Of a stretch of DNA of 64,000 nucleotides, positions 49,318 through 56,754 are shown one piece after another; within the stretch, counting starts at the first letter, position 1; every line of letters begins with the position of its first letter. Under the pieces are notes generated by a model, which saw nothing but the letters and a program-made list of their open reading frames with translations, was not told the origin of the DNA and ran no database searches. The stretch is taken from contig OY987299.1 in NCBI GenBank assembly GCA_963920635.1, positions 25,374,901-25,438,900 on the forward strand. Direction: 5' to 3'. Origin of the DNA: Pseudeuparius sepicola (Eukaryota > Arthropoda > Insecta > Coleoptera > Anthribidae). Both the position numbers and the translations under genes were made by a program.

Positions 49318-49836
49318 AAAATTCAAAACCTCCAGTGTTGTGGTTACTTAACCCTCCCACGATATTGCACCAGATCGCTTCCATTTCCTGTAAATATAGC
49401 AAAAGTTCCCAACAAACTTCGTTGACTTTCCGGACGGTCGAGGGCCAAGAGATCTCATTGTTCGCGCTCGCTGGGATTCTCTATAATAATCCATCGACCT
49501 GGTAACTAATATTATATTGACGGAGGAGTAGTCCCTAATTTTTGAGATAAATTCATGATTCAAAAACTAGTCTGATGCAGTCCAGGAAATCTAATGCCGT
49601 TTAGAAGAAAACATTATAATTTCAAACAAAAAACTTATAAGACCCCCGAGCGCCACCAACTTGATGATTGCAAATTTGTCGCCGCGGTGAGACTGCGGCA
49701 GGTTTATAAACGCTTACACGCCATACTCCATATTTAGTAAAATTCTTCTAAAGAACCAAATTTAAAAAATGACAAATAACATGTGAAATGTCTAAAATAA
49801 ACATTTATAGGATTTATATGCCAGTAGAGATACTAA
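49318..49836. other. copy 3 of the dispersed repeat, then unassigned flank of the Polinton
   Basis: TATAGCAAAAGTTCCCAACA and AATAATCCATCGACCTGGTA (about 49395-49505) match the repeat at 47400-47650. Positions 49560-49836 hold nothing recognisable. Confidence 0.45.
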
Positions 49837-49884
49837 GAGAGCACCAGACCAGACTTGTCGAAACCTGTCTGGTCTGGTACTCTC
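49837..49884. repeat. 18-bp hairpin at the presumed left border of the Polinton
   Basis: GAGAGCACCAGACCAGAC (49837-49854) pairs with GTCTGGTCTGGTACTCTC (49867-49884) at 17 of 18 positions, with a 12-base loop. It lies about 50 bases upstream of the first TATA box of the element. Whether it is part of the terminal repeat cannot be decided without the right end. Confidence 0.55.
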
Positions 49885-49933
49885 CTAGGTTTTGCCCGTC
49901 TCCCCACTCTCTCCCCACTCCTATTGAAACAGC

Positions 49934-49939
49934 TATATA
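49934..49939 (+). promoter_or_regulatory. TATA box of the leftmost Polinton gene
   Basis: GCTATATAGGAGAG lies 48-53 bases before the ATG at 49987, a suitable distance for a short 5' leader. Confidence 0.5.
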
Positions 49940-49986
49940 GGAGAGGTTCAACTAAGATCTCATCAGACACGCAGATCATTTACAAC

Positions 49987-50274
49987 ATGTCCTTCTTAAA
50001 TAGTTTAAACAATTTGCTGGTGAAAAATCTGGTGAATGTTCGAGATTTGGAAGTAAATAAAAAATTTGAGATCCAGTGTTTTAAGAGAATAAATACCAAG
50101 TTTGGGGAAAAGGTAGTGGTGGAATTTGCCGACTTCAAGACCATCCTGCCTCAGCGTTTTACGGAGCAATTAACTCAAGAGCGAATTGACGAATTGAATG
50201 GTGACAAAAGGTATTTTTTAACAAGCTTGGGGCCCGTCGGCAAGACTACAAATATTATATTTTCTGAAGCATGA
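49987..50274 (+). CDS. small Polinton protein, OB-fold-like, 95 aa
   Basis: Small soluble protein with the pattern VNKKFEIQCFKRINTKFGEK followed by VVVEFADFKTILPQRF and a C-terminal YFLTSLGPVGKTTNIIF. Proteins of this kind, short with a five-strand beta pattern, are common near capsid genes of arthropod Polintons. I infer an OB-like barrel, perhaps single-stranded DNA binding, from the strand pattern and the element's need for such a protein. That is not proven. The frame is open upstream to 49855 but runs into the hairpin, and the ATG at 49987 sits correctly behind the TATA box. Its TGA overlaps the ATG of the next small ORF (ATGA). Confidence 0.7.
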   Translation: MSFLNSLNNLLVKNLVNVRDLEVNKKFEIQCFKRINTKFGEKVVVEFADFKTILPQRFTEQLTQERIDELNGDKRYFLTSLGPVGKTTNIIFSEA

Positions 50275-50372
50275 GCGAGAGACTGCGGCGATATATGGAG
50301 GCACTCGAAGAGCTGAGACGCTTGATTATTATGTATGAACTAACTAAAAAGTTTAGAAATGTAAAGTTGTGA
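50271..50372 (+). CDS. 33-residue ORF overlapping the previous stop (ATGA)
   Basis: The start ATG shares three bases with the TGA of the upstream gene. The product MSERLRRYMEALEELRRLII... is a highly charged predicted amphipathic helix. An AATAAA signal follows right after its stop (about 50374). The overlap suggests reinitiation from the same mRNA. I know no family; it may be spurious, since it is short. Confidence 0.4.
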   Translation: MSERLRRYMEALEELRRLIIMYELTKKFRNVKL

Positions 50373-50412
50373 AAATAAAAAATATTATTTGTTTGTGTGT
50401 TTTTTATTTCCC

Positions 50413-50420
50413 TATATAAG
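50413..50420 (+). promoter_or_regulatory. TATA box of the phospholipase/protease unit
   Basis: CCTATATAAGAGG lies about 35-40 bases upstream of the ATG at 50453, leaving only a very short leader. Confidence 0.55.
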
Positions 50421-50452
50421 AGGGTGTGATTGAATAAACCTGTGTCAATCCA

Positions 50453-51220
50453 ATGCTGGTTGTTAAAGGGGGTGGAGTGCTGAACACATTAATTGACAAA
50501 TTACCGATCGAGTTACATTTTCCGGGATACCAGTATTGTGGCCCTGGTACTAAATTAGAAAAACGTCTTTCTAGAGGTGATACTGGCATAAACAAGTTGG
50601 ATGAATCTTGCTTAATTCATGATGTTGCATACAGTAAAAACAAATCATTAGAAGAACGACGCAAGGCAGATTGGGAACTGGAAAATCGGGCTTGGGATAG
50701 AGTCAAATCAAGAGACGCCAAATTTGGTGAGAAAACAGCTGCCTGGTTCGTTACGAGTGCAATGAAAGTTAAAAGGAAATTGGGTATGGGTATGAAACGC
50801 CCCTTTTCGTTTAGAAGAGATATTGTAAAGAAGGTTGAAAAAGCCCTAAAGAAATCTTTTACTAACAATGAGTTGAATGATCTAAAAAAATTGAAAAAAT
50901 CATCGTTAGCAGCCGTGAGAGCAGCACGCGTGCACATAAAGAAAGCGGGTGGAAAAAGTAAACTAAGAATACCTAGAATTATTCCCTTTGAAGAAAAGAA
51001 AGGAGGTTTTCTCCCGCTTCTGCCTATACTGGCTGCTTTAGGGGCCCTTGGTTCTATAGCCGGAGGGGCTAGCAGTATAGCCAAAACAATAATTGACGTA
51101 AATAATACAAAAAAGCTGATGGAGAATGGAAAGCAATCTATGAAGATCGTCGGTTCTGGACTCTATTTGCGGAAAAATAAACGTGGGTTCGGTCTTTTTT
51201 TAAAGAAAAAAAACTATTGA
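50453..51220 (+). CDS. virion core protein with phospholipase A2 domain and pX-like tail, 255 aa
   Basis: The N-terminal half carries a secretory-type phospholipase A2 signature like that of parvovirus VP1: calcium loop YCGPGTKLEKRL (residues 28-39) and catalytic helix LDESCLIHDVAYS (about 49-61) with the His-Asp pair. In parvoviruses this activity opens the endosomal membrane during entry; the same role is inferred here. The middle is very basic (KVKRKLGMGMKRPF, KKAGGKSKLRIPR), suiting DNA condensation. Near the C-terminus a Gly/Ala-rich hydrophobic stretch (PLLPILAALGALGSIAGG) and repeated GLYL/GLFL motifs recall adenovirus pX/pVI-type core proteins. The frame is intact. It ends overlapping the protease start region, so both probably share one transcript. 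Confidence 0.85.
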   Translation: MLVVKGGGVLNTLIDKLPIELHFPGYQYCGPGTKLEKRLSRGDTGINKLDESCLIHDVAYSKNKSLEERRKADWELENRAWDRVKSRDAKFGEKTAAWFVTSAMKVKRKLGMGMKRPFSFRRDIVKKVEKALKKSFTNNELNDLKKLKKSSLAAVRAARVHIKKAGGKSKLRIPRIIPFEEKKGGFLPLLPILAALGALGSIAGGASSIAKTIIDVNNTKKLMENGKQSMKIVGSGLYLRKNKRGFGLFLKKKNY

Positions 51221-51567
51221 AGCCGCCCAACAGACCTTTATCCAACCTAGATTTACTTAAATATGCCGATGGAATTCCTTACTTTAGAGGTGTGTATATG
51301 AGAGATACACTACCTAAAAAACCGAGAAAAAATGAGTCGGCCATTTTAAATTTGGATGTGCAGAGGAACTCCGGGTCTCATTGGGTGGCATATCGCAAGA
51401 GAGGAAGAAAATGCGAGTATTTCGACAGCTTTGGCAACCTGAAACCGCCAAAAGAACTCATCAAATATTTGGGAAATGAGGTTGAAGTTGAATATAACAA
51501 CAATTCTTATCAAAACTATAACGAGATGAACTGTGGTCATTTGTGTCTAAGCTTCCTAAGAAACTAA
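51217..51567 (+). CDS. PRO: adenovirus-type cysteine protease (adenain family), about 116 aa
   Basis: Maturation protease that would cleave capsid and core proteins during virion assembly. The catalytic residues appear in family order: His in GSHWVAY (residue 55), Asp in YFDSFG (residue 70) and Cys in MNCGHLC (residue 106), with a Gln a few residues before it. The length is normal for Polinton PRO. No ATG exists at the expected start: the conserved N-terminus KPPNRPLSNLDLLKYA begins after a TTG at 51217 that overlaps the previous gene's TGA, and the frame is closed by a stop at 51178. Either TTG is used, the start codon was lost, or translation begins at the ATG at 51298. The stop overlaps an AATAAA signal. 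Confidence 0.88.
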   Translation: MKPPNRPLSNLDLLKYADGIPYFRGVYMRDTLPKKPRKNESAILNLDVQRNSGSHWVAYRKRGRKCEYFDSFGNLKPPKELIKYLGNEVEVEYNNNSYQNYNEMNCGHLCLSFLRN

Positions 51568-51670
51568 ATAAAATTTCAAAATATGAAGTGTGTTTAATTT
51601 GTCCCCAAAAGTCACCGAAAATATTCTAAATACCAATTGGACAATAAAAATAACAGTTTTCAAGTTTTTC

Positions 51671-51677
51671 TATAAAA
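51671..51677 (+). promoter_or_regulatory. TATA box of the minor capsid gene
   Basis: TATAAAAGGGG lies 30-36 bases before the ATG at 51707. Confidence 0.6.
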
Positions 51678-51706
51678 GGGGTAGTTGAGGAGAGAATTCA
51701 TCAATT

Positions 51707-52417
51707 ATGTCGCTGTTGTTCACACTACACGGATTTACTTCCACACTGTCTATTGACTTTAATATTCCTATACATTTAGAATCAGATTTTGAGTATGGTT
51801 TGGCCCTGCTAGGATTTCACACATATAACAGCATACCCAATATAGATGTTGGTGTCAACAAATTTTATTATATAAATGCTGATGGGTATCGCAAATGTTT
51901 AGTAATCCCCACAGGCTCGTACGAAATTGAGGCCCTAGAAAAGTGCATAGTTGGCGCTTTAAGAAAGGAGGAGTCTGATCAGAAAAATCCAATTTCAATA
52001 AAAGCCAATAACAGTACTTTAAAGTGTGAAATATACAGCGATAAATATACAGTAGATTTTCTACCAGCAGACTCTATTGCTCATGTGTTAGGATTTTCTC
52101 CTAGTCTATTAGAGTCTGGACAATTGCATACTTCTGATATATCTGTAAACATCGTGAAGGTCAGAACTATACATATCGATTGTAACGTAACATCTGGAGC
52201 ATACTATAAAAATCAACCAACTCATACGATTTACGAGTTTGCAGTTAGCAGCGATCCTGGTTACGCTATAGACGAGTCTCCGAAAAATCTGGTGTACATG
52301 CCAGTTGCAAAGCGTGAGATTAATAATTTGACTGTAAATATTCTCGATCAGAACTCTCAACCTGTAAATTTTAGAGGTGAGGAAATAATTGTACGGTTGG
52401 AGTTGAAGCGTGTATGA
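51707..52417 (+). CDS. minor capsid protein, penton-like single jelly roll, 236 aa
   Basis: Predicted pentameric vertex protein of the Polinton virion. The N-terminus LFTLHGFTSTLSIDFNIPIH, then YGLALLGFHTYNSIPNIDVG and VIPTGSYEIEALEKCIVGAL, is the typical pattern of Polinton minor capsid proteins, which were shown by structural modelling to adopt the penton jelly-roll fold. The C-terminal part is all-beta (NNLTVNILDQNSQPVNFRGE...) and ends in a basic strand. Full length, no lesion, with its own TATA box. It lies between protease and major capsid as usual. Confidence 0.88.
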   Translation: MSLLFTLHGFTSTLSIDFNIPIHLESDFEYGLALLGFHTYNSIPNIDVGVNKFYYINADGYRKCLVIPTGSYEIEALEKCIVGALRKEESDQKNPISIKANNSTLKCEIYSDKYTVDFLPADSIAHVLGFSPSLLESGQLHTSDISVNIVKVRTIHIDCNVTSGAYYKNQPTHTIYEFAVSSDPGYAIDESPKNLVYMPVAKREINNLTVNILDQNSQPVNFRGEEIIVRLELKRV

Positions 52418-52429
52418 AATTTTGCGAAA

Positions 52430-52594
52430 ATGGTTTTGGTTTTTGATGACAGATATCAACCGTATAAAAGGCAATCACAGTGCTCCAAAAATTCACTAAC
52501 AAATATTCCACCGAAGAGTGCAGATCGTCTCTCGTTGGAAAATCAAGAATTTTTGAAAGCACTTGGCTATGTCCCTAACACCTCAAGTGTTTAA
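52430..52594 (+). CDS. small basic ORF before the major capsid gene, 54 aa
   Basis: The frame reads a basic N-terminus (DDRYQPYKRQSQCSKNSL) followed by LSLENQEFLKALGY. A short basic peptide with an N-x-x-F-L-x-x-L-G motif at this place is, as far as I recall, recurrent in Polintons. It overlaps the first 26 bases of the major capsid gene in another frame. The TATA box at 52463 lies inside it, so transcription would have to start further upstream. Function unknown. Confidence 0.4.
   Translation: MVLVFDDRYQPYKRQSQCSKNSLTNIPPKSADRLSLENQEFLKALGYVPNTSSV
52463..52469 (+). promoter_or_regulatory. TATA box of the major capsid gene
   Basis: CGTATAAAAGGCAATCACAG: TATAAAA with an initiator-like TCACAG, about 100 bases before the capsid ATG at 52569. 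Confidence 0.5.
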
Positions 52595-53769
52595 TGTGCA
52601 TCGCACTCCAACCTATGATGAATCTATTCAACGTTTAGAGAAGCGCACCTATTACCCATTTGTAAAGTCATTTAGGAATAATGATACTGTGGAAATAACC
52701 ATTAATCAGGGTGATGCATGCAACAGTGGCTAAGAAAACCGGTGCTGGACAATGCAAACTAGCCAACAACGGTGCCGCATTTCTATTCGATTCAATTTCT
52801 TATGAACTAAATGGCAAGGAAGTAGAAGTAGTGAGAAACCCCGGAATTGTGAGTACGATCAGATCGTATCTTTGCTATACTGCTAATGACGAAAAATGCA
52901 TGACAACAGCAAGCTGGGTTGGGGTTAATAAATCTTTTGCTGTTAACAATGATGGAACATTCAATGTAAGAATACCGCTAAAACATCTGTTTGGAATATT
53001 CAACGATTATCAGATGGCAATTTGTGGTAAACAAACAGTGAGACTAATACGAGCTCGAAATGATAACAATGCCTTATTACTAACCCAAGACGCTGCAAGA
53101 CCAGATCCTGCCATAACTGCAGAAATAACAATTTCCAACATTGAATTAAAGGTTAAACATATTCAGCCGAATGATATCATTAGATTGGATCTGCTTAAAT
53201 CTATAAAAATTGTTCGTCCAATTATAATGGCGTTCCGCAAATGGGAGCTACACGAATTGCCAAATCTTACTGTAAACTCCCAAAGAGAAATATGGGCCGT
53301 AAAATCGTCAGCAGCCGCGTCAACTCCTCGGTACGTCATAGTTGGATTTCAGACTGATCGCAATGATAATTCTAAAAAAAATCCCACGTCATTTGATCAC
53401 ATAGATGCGACTGATGTAAGATTAATTGTAAACGGTGAATATTTTCCATTCGAACGTCAGAGATTGAATTTTGCAGCTAACGACTTTTTGGAGGCCTATC
53501 ACAACTATGTGGAATTTTATCCGAGTTACATGAATGCAATGGAGAGTCGCCCGCTACTTAGCTATGCAGATTACAAAAATAATGCAACCCTGTTTGTAAT
53601 TGACTGTTCTCGCCGGAATGAATCTATAAAAATAAACACAGTTGATGTTAAGTTGGATATAGAAAATAGTGATGGATTTCCTGATAGAACTCGAGCCTAC
53701 TGCATAATTGTTCATGACTGTACCATGGAGTATTTACCTTTAAGTGAAACTGTACGAGATTTAATGTAG
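52569..53769 (+). pseudogene. MCP: major capsid protein (double jelly roll), frameshifted near the N-terminus
   Basis: Would form the hexons of the icosahedral virion. The first 50 codons from the ATG at 52569 (MSLTPQVFNVHRTPTYDESI...) match the usual N-terminal arm, then the frame closes at 52733. The rest of the protein (about 350 codons to 53769) continues in the +1 frame from about 52711, starting within the first strands before FLFDSISYELNGKEVE, a conserved stretch in these capsids. The remainder, with DQ/ND-rich loops and the closing strand region ending YLPLSETVRDLM, is open. One or a few inserted or lost bases around 52711-52733 explain the break. A programmed +1 shift is less likely because no slippery site is visible and homologues are uninterrupted. 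Confidence 0.85.
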
Positions 53770-53774
53770 ATCCG

Positions 53775-53785
53775 TATATATAAAA
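53775..53785 (+). promoter_or_regulatory. TATA box of the membrane protein/IAP unit
   Basis: CCGTATATATAAAAGAAC lies about 35-45 bases upstream of the ATG at 53820. Confidence 0.6.
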
Positions 53786-53819
53786 GAACATTTACTGATA
53801 CATTTCAGTTATAATCAAG

Positions 53820-54245
53820 ATGTTGCTGAGTTTGGGCCACATTATTTTGTTCTCATTAATAAATAATGTGTTCTATATTTACAACCCTGAAGATGCTAAG
53901 GTATCTATTTGCGAACAGGATAAAAGATGTTTCCCATTTAAAACGGTAGTTGAAAAAATTTCGGTAGCAAGACTGCCTAAAAATGCTACTCAGTTTAAAC
54001 TTCGAGCAGTATTCCAAAATCATACGATTGCTGAAAGTGTGTGGAGGGAGGTCCCACCTTCCACCACGCCCACAATGGCCACACCCATAGACCTCAGTCA
54101 AGAACAACATATAAAAGACCTCGCTTTCGTGCCACTAATTTACTACATTACTATATGTTCTTCATTGCTAGTAGCAAAATTATTTATTGAAATAGTAAGA
54201 GTATTACTGAATGAGCGATGGAGCATAATTACGAGAGTCTTATAA
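53820..54245 (+). CDS. type I membrane glycoprotein, 141 aa, unknown role
   Basis: Residues 1-18 form a hydrophobic signal peptide (LLSLGHIILFSLI). A small ectodomain of about 80 residues follows with two cysteines six residues apart (C31, C37) and two N-glycosylation sequons (NAT at 55, NHT at 67), then a Thr/Pro-rich stalk (PPSTTPTMATP). A transmembrane helix spans about 102-129 and a short basic tail ends the protein. I recognise no family. Placement between capsid and IAP genes suggests a virion surface or host-interaction protein. Its 3' end overlaps the start of the IAP gene (54218), so the two are probably co-transcribed. Confidence 0.7.
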   Translation: MLLSLGHIILFSLINNVFYIYNPEDAKVSICEQDKRCFPFKTVVEKISVARLPKNATQFKLRAVFQNHTIAESVWREVPPSTTPTMATPIDLSQEQHIKDLAFVPLIYYITICSSLLVAKLFIEIVRVLLNERWSIITRVL

Positions 54246-54640
54246 GAACGTTTGAAAACTGGTCAAGCCCCCTATCATCAGAGAAGCTTGCCCGAGCAGG
54301 ATTTTTTTATACGAATTACGAAGATGTTGTCCGGTGTCCATTTTGCAATATCGAATGATATAAATGGGAAAAGGATGATGATCCATGGCAAGACCATGCT
54401 AGCTGGAGTCCCAGTTGTCCATTTATTAAAGGTGAAATCAAGCCTGTGGACATCCCACCTGAAAAAGTAAATAACACCAATCCAGACTTTTTATGTATAG
54501 TATGCTACTGCAGAAACATAGAAGTCTTGCTGGTTCCATGTGGACATTTGGCATGTTGTATAAGTTGTGCAAACTCCATGGAGAAGTGCCCGCTGTGTAG
54601 GAGTATTGTGCAGCAGAAGATTCGAGCTTACATGCCTTAA
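54218..54640 (+). pseudogene. inhibitor-of-apoptosis protein (BIR + RING) with one in-frame stop
   Basis: IAP proteins bind and ubiquitinate caspases and related targets; viral copies keep infected cells alive. From the ATG at 54218 the frame encodes an N-terminal BIR segment (residues 15-46, with GFFYTNYEDVVRCPFC), then a TGA at 54356-54358, after which the same frame resumes with the second half of the BIR (WEKDDDPWQDHASWSPSCPF, keeping the zinc-ligand His and Cys). A C3HC4 RING follows: CIVCYCRNIEVLLVPCGHLA then CCISCANSMEKCPLCRS. The total would be 140 residues, a compact single-BIR IAP. A single-base nonsense change between the paired zinc ligands of the BIR breaks it; as it stands only a RING peptide from a downstream ATG could be made. 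AATAAA follows at 54663. Confidence 0.85.
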
Positions 54641-54711
54641 ATGTATTGTAATAGTTGTAGAAAATAAATATTCTTAATCGAAAAACTGTTTATTATTTAC
54701 ATCCCGATAGG

Positions 54712-54718
54712 TATATAT
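54712..54718 (+). promoter_or_regulatory. TATA box of the packaging ATPase unit
   Basis: GGTATATATGCATC lies about 40 bases before the ATG at 54756. The ATG inside this TATA box (54717) cannot be the start if this is the promoter. Confidence 0.55.
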
Positions 54719-54755
54719 GCATCAAGCATACGCTATCTTATTAGATGTATACAAG

Positions 54756-55436
54756 ATGCGTATCGAATCACATCAACTATCTCTACCAATCGAAAATCTA
54801 GATTTTGCTCGAAGTGAGAAATCTAAACATGGCGTACTCTTACCAAATTCAATTAGAGCAATATTTTGCGGTCCTAGCGGTTGTGGTAAAACAAACAGTC
54901 TGCTTAGTTTAATATTCAACGAGAATGGCTTAAAATTTAAGAACATCTACCTTTACAGTAAATCTCTATACCAACCTAAATATCAGTTACTACAAGACGT
55001 GCTTAAAGAAGCAAAATGTGTTGGATATTTTCCATTTAGCTCAAACGATGACGTCATTGCACCAACAGAGGCTAGAGAAAATTCAATTTTTATTTTCGAT
55101 GATGTGGCTTGTGGGACACAGGAAAAAATTAGAGAATATTACTCCAAGGGTCGTCATAAAAATATAGATGCTGCATATCTCTGCCAGACATATTCACAAA
55201 TACCTAAGCAATTAATACGAGACAATTGTAATGTAATCGTTTTGTTTAAACAAGATGAGGTAAACCTTAGACATATTTATGAAGAGCACGTATCACCAGA
55301 CATCTCATACGGTGATTTCAAGAATCTCTGCTCGCTCTGTTGGAATGATAATTTTGGAACTCTAGTTATTGTTAAAGATTTCAATATGAATGAGGGACGC
55401 TATAGAATAGGTTTTGATAGGTATATAAAGTTATGA
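54756..55436 (+). CDS. ATP: genome-packaging ATPase (FtsK/HerA type, A32-like), 226 aa
   Basis: Predicted motor that pumps DNA into the capsid. Walker A is CGPSGCGKT (residues 38-46) and Walker B IFIFDDVA (111-118). A conserved arginine/glutamine segment YSKGRHKNIDAAYLCQTYSQ follows, as in A32-like packaging ATPases, and the C-terminus carries IPKQLIRDNCN and the basic closing region. I start at 54756 (MRIESHQLSL), which lies behind the TATA box and matches the beginning of the conserved region; a further 13 codons are open upstream. No lesion. The TGA overlaps the first ATG of the next frame by four bases (ATGA). Confidence 0.93.
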   Translation: MRIESHQLSLPIENLDFARSEKSKHGVLLPNSIRAIFCGPSGCGKTNSLLSLIFNENGLKFKNIYLYSKSLYQPKYQLLQDVLKEAKCVGYFPFSSNDDVIAPTEARENSIFIFDDVACGTQEKIREYYSKGRHKNIDAAYLCQTYSQIPKQLIRDNCNVIVLFKQDEVNLRHIYEEHVSPDISYGDFKNLCSLCWNDNFGTLVIVKDFNMNEGRYRIGFDRYIKL

Positions 55437-55465
55437 GAAGCACAATACGCTTATTATTAATCGAG

Positions 55466-56371
55466 ATGTCGATGCAAGAACAGATTCAAGAAGCGCAGCG
55501 CGCAAAGAAAATCAGTGAACTAGCTCGAACGATTAGAAAAAAATACACCGCCTTAAAAATAGGGAAATTTGATGAGAATGAAACTTTACAAAAAATTTTC
55601 AAACCTGTGACAAGCTCTCTAGCAAATTTACAAGTTAAGCAAGAATTAAAACCGGAAGTAAAACCGAAAGTTGAACCAAAAGTTGAATCATTTATGGAAA
55701 AGTGGCGCGAGTCGTTGAAAAGTCCAATTGCACTTTTAGGAGAAATGAATGAAACGTTAAATGATGTTGAGAAAGGAATTGACAAAGTGTACAGGCATTT
55801 TGATACTGTGTATCCTAAAGTATCTATACCATGTATAACAGACTTTATGGCTAATTCACTTAAAATCGATAGGACATATGGTCCTAAGTATGACGAAACT
55901 AAATCAGTATAGATGCTAGGAAATAAATATATCGATTTTGAAAAAACGTCTAGTGATATAATCATCAACAATAGCCGATTCGCGGGAACTGATGGTCTCT
56001 ACCAGCTAATTTTCTATAATAATCCAGAAGGTACTGATGATGATTTGAAAAGTTACAGAGATATTTTAAATCTCACTGGTGCTCATCTTACTTCAAACGG
56101 ACGATTAAAACATAGCTACAAAAATAAGTATTCTAATATTATTAAACCTCTTATGAAGGGCCCGGTGGCTACCTCCACACCTGTAAAGGGTTCTGGCATG
56201 CATCTCAAGTATAACACAAAACCTGTGGAATATGTTTACTGGGATGATCCTAATGAACTTGTGGACAGGTTAAGGTTATTAATAGCATCAAAAGATGCCG
56301 GAAATACTTCCCACGAAAACGAAATAACAGCAATAATCAATGAATTGAAAGAAGCAAAAATTATTCTCTAA
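55466..56371 (+). pseudogene. conserved Polinton protein of unknown function, split by one TAG
   Basis: Two frames in the same phase, 55466-55912 and 55913-56371, are separated only by a TAG at 55910-55912. The first part has a coiled-coil-like N-terminus (MQEQIQEAQRAKKISELART), a Lys/Glu/Pro linker with repeated KPEVKPKVEPKVE and a GPKYD segment. The second starts MLGNKYIDFE and ends in YWDDPNELVDRLRLLIASKD plus ELKEAKIIL, a signature I recall as DUF8207, abundant in insect Polinton proteins. In the homologues I remember both halves are one protein of about 300 residues joined exactly here, so the TAG is most likely a nonsense mutation. Readthrough or two separate genes are alternatives. A start at 55433, overlapping the ATPase stop, is possible; 55466 (MSMQEQ) is more natural. 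Function unknown, perhaps structural. Confidence 0.75.
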
Positions 56372-56384
56372 CGTTATTTATAAG

Positions 56385-56747
56385 ATGCCTTTAAACAAGT
56401 TCGGACGTGTTTCAAGGACTATTCCTTACTCGTTGAATGACGGGGATTATGATTTGAAAACCCGCAGACTGTGCAACGTTAATTATCCGATTAGCAGCAA
56501 TGATGTTGTGACAAAGCAATATGTTGACAAACAAATGAATGAGGCATTCAAAACTTTTAACGTCACGCTCGAACAACATGATGTTAATATTGAGAGTAGC
56601 GTGAAAGACGCTTTGGAGAAAGAGATCGATGAAATAAGAAAATTTGTTAAAATTGTTGAAGAATGTTATTTAAAAATGGTTGGTGAACAGTCCGGGCCAA
56701 ATCCCAAATTATTAGACAGATTTGTCCCTATAGATCATTCAAGTTAG
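56385..56747 (+). CDS. fibre-like protein 1, 120 aa
   Basis: It carries the motif RRLCNVNYPISSNDVVTKQY (followed by VD), which matches the repeated R-x-x-N-V-x-x-P-x-x-x-x-D-A-x-x-K-x-Y-V-D element that ends or begins the shafts of phage and virus tail fibres. A helical segment follows (EQHDVNIESSVKDALEKEID...). It is a close paralogue of the next gene; both begin PLNKFGR/SLNKFGR. Probable trimeric spike or fibre component, by inference. It starts 13 bases after the previous stop, with TTATAAG just before the ATG. Confidence 0.65.
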   Translation: MPLNKFGRVSRTIPYSLNDGDYDLKTRRLCNVNYPISSNDVVTKQYVDKQMNEAFKTFNVTLEQHDVNIESSVKDALEKEIDEIRKFVKIVEECYLKMVGEQSGPNPKLLDRFVPIDHSS

Positions 56748-56754
56748 TTATAAG

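Noticed and set aside
49855..49986. Longer N-terminus for the first Polinton protein
   Set aside because: The open frame runs through the hairpin and the TATA box at 49934; the ATG at 49987 fits the promoter and the conserved region.
52711..52733. Programmed +1 frameshifting in the major capsid gene
   Set aside because: No slippery sequence or rare-codon stop context is evident, and this gene is not known to use frameshifting; an indel is simpler.
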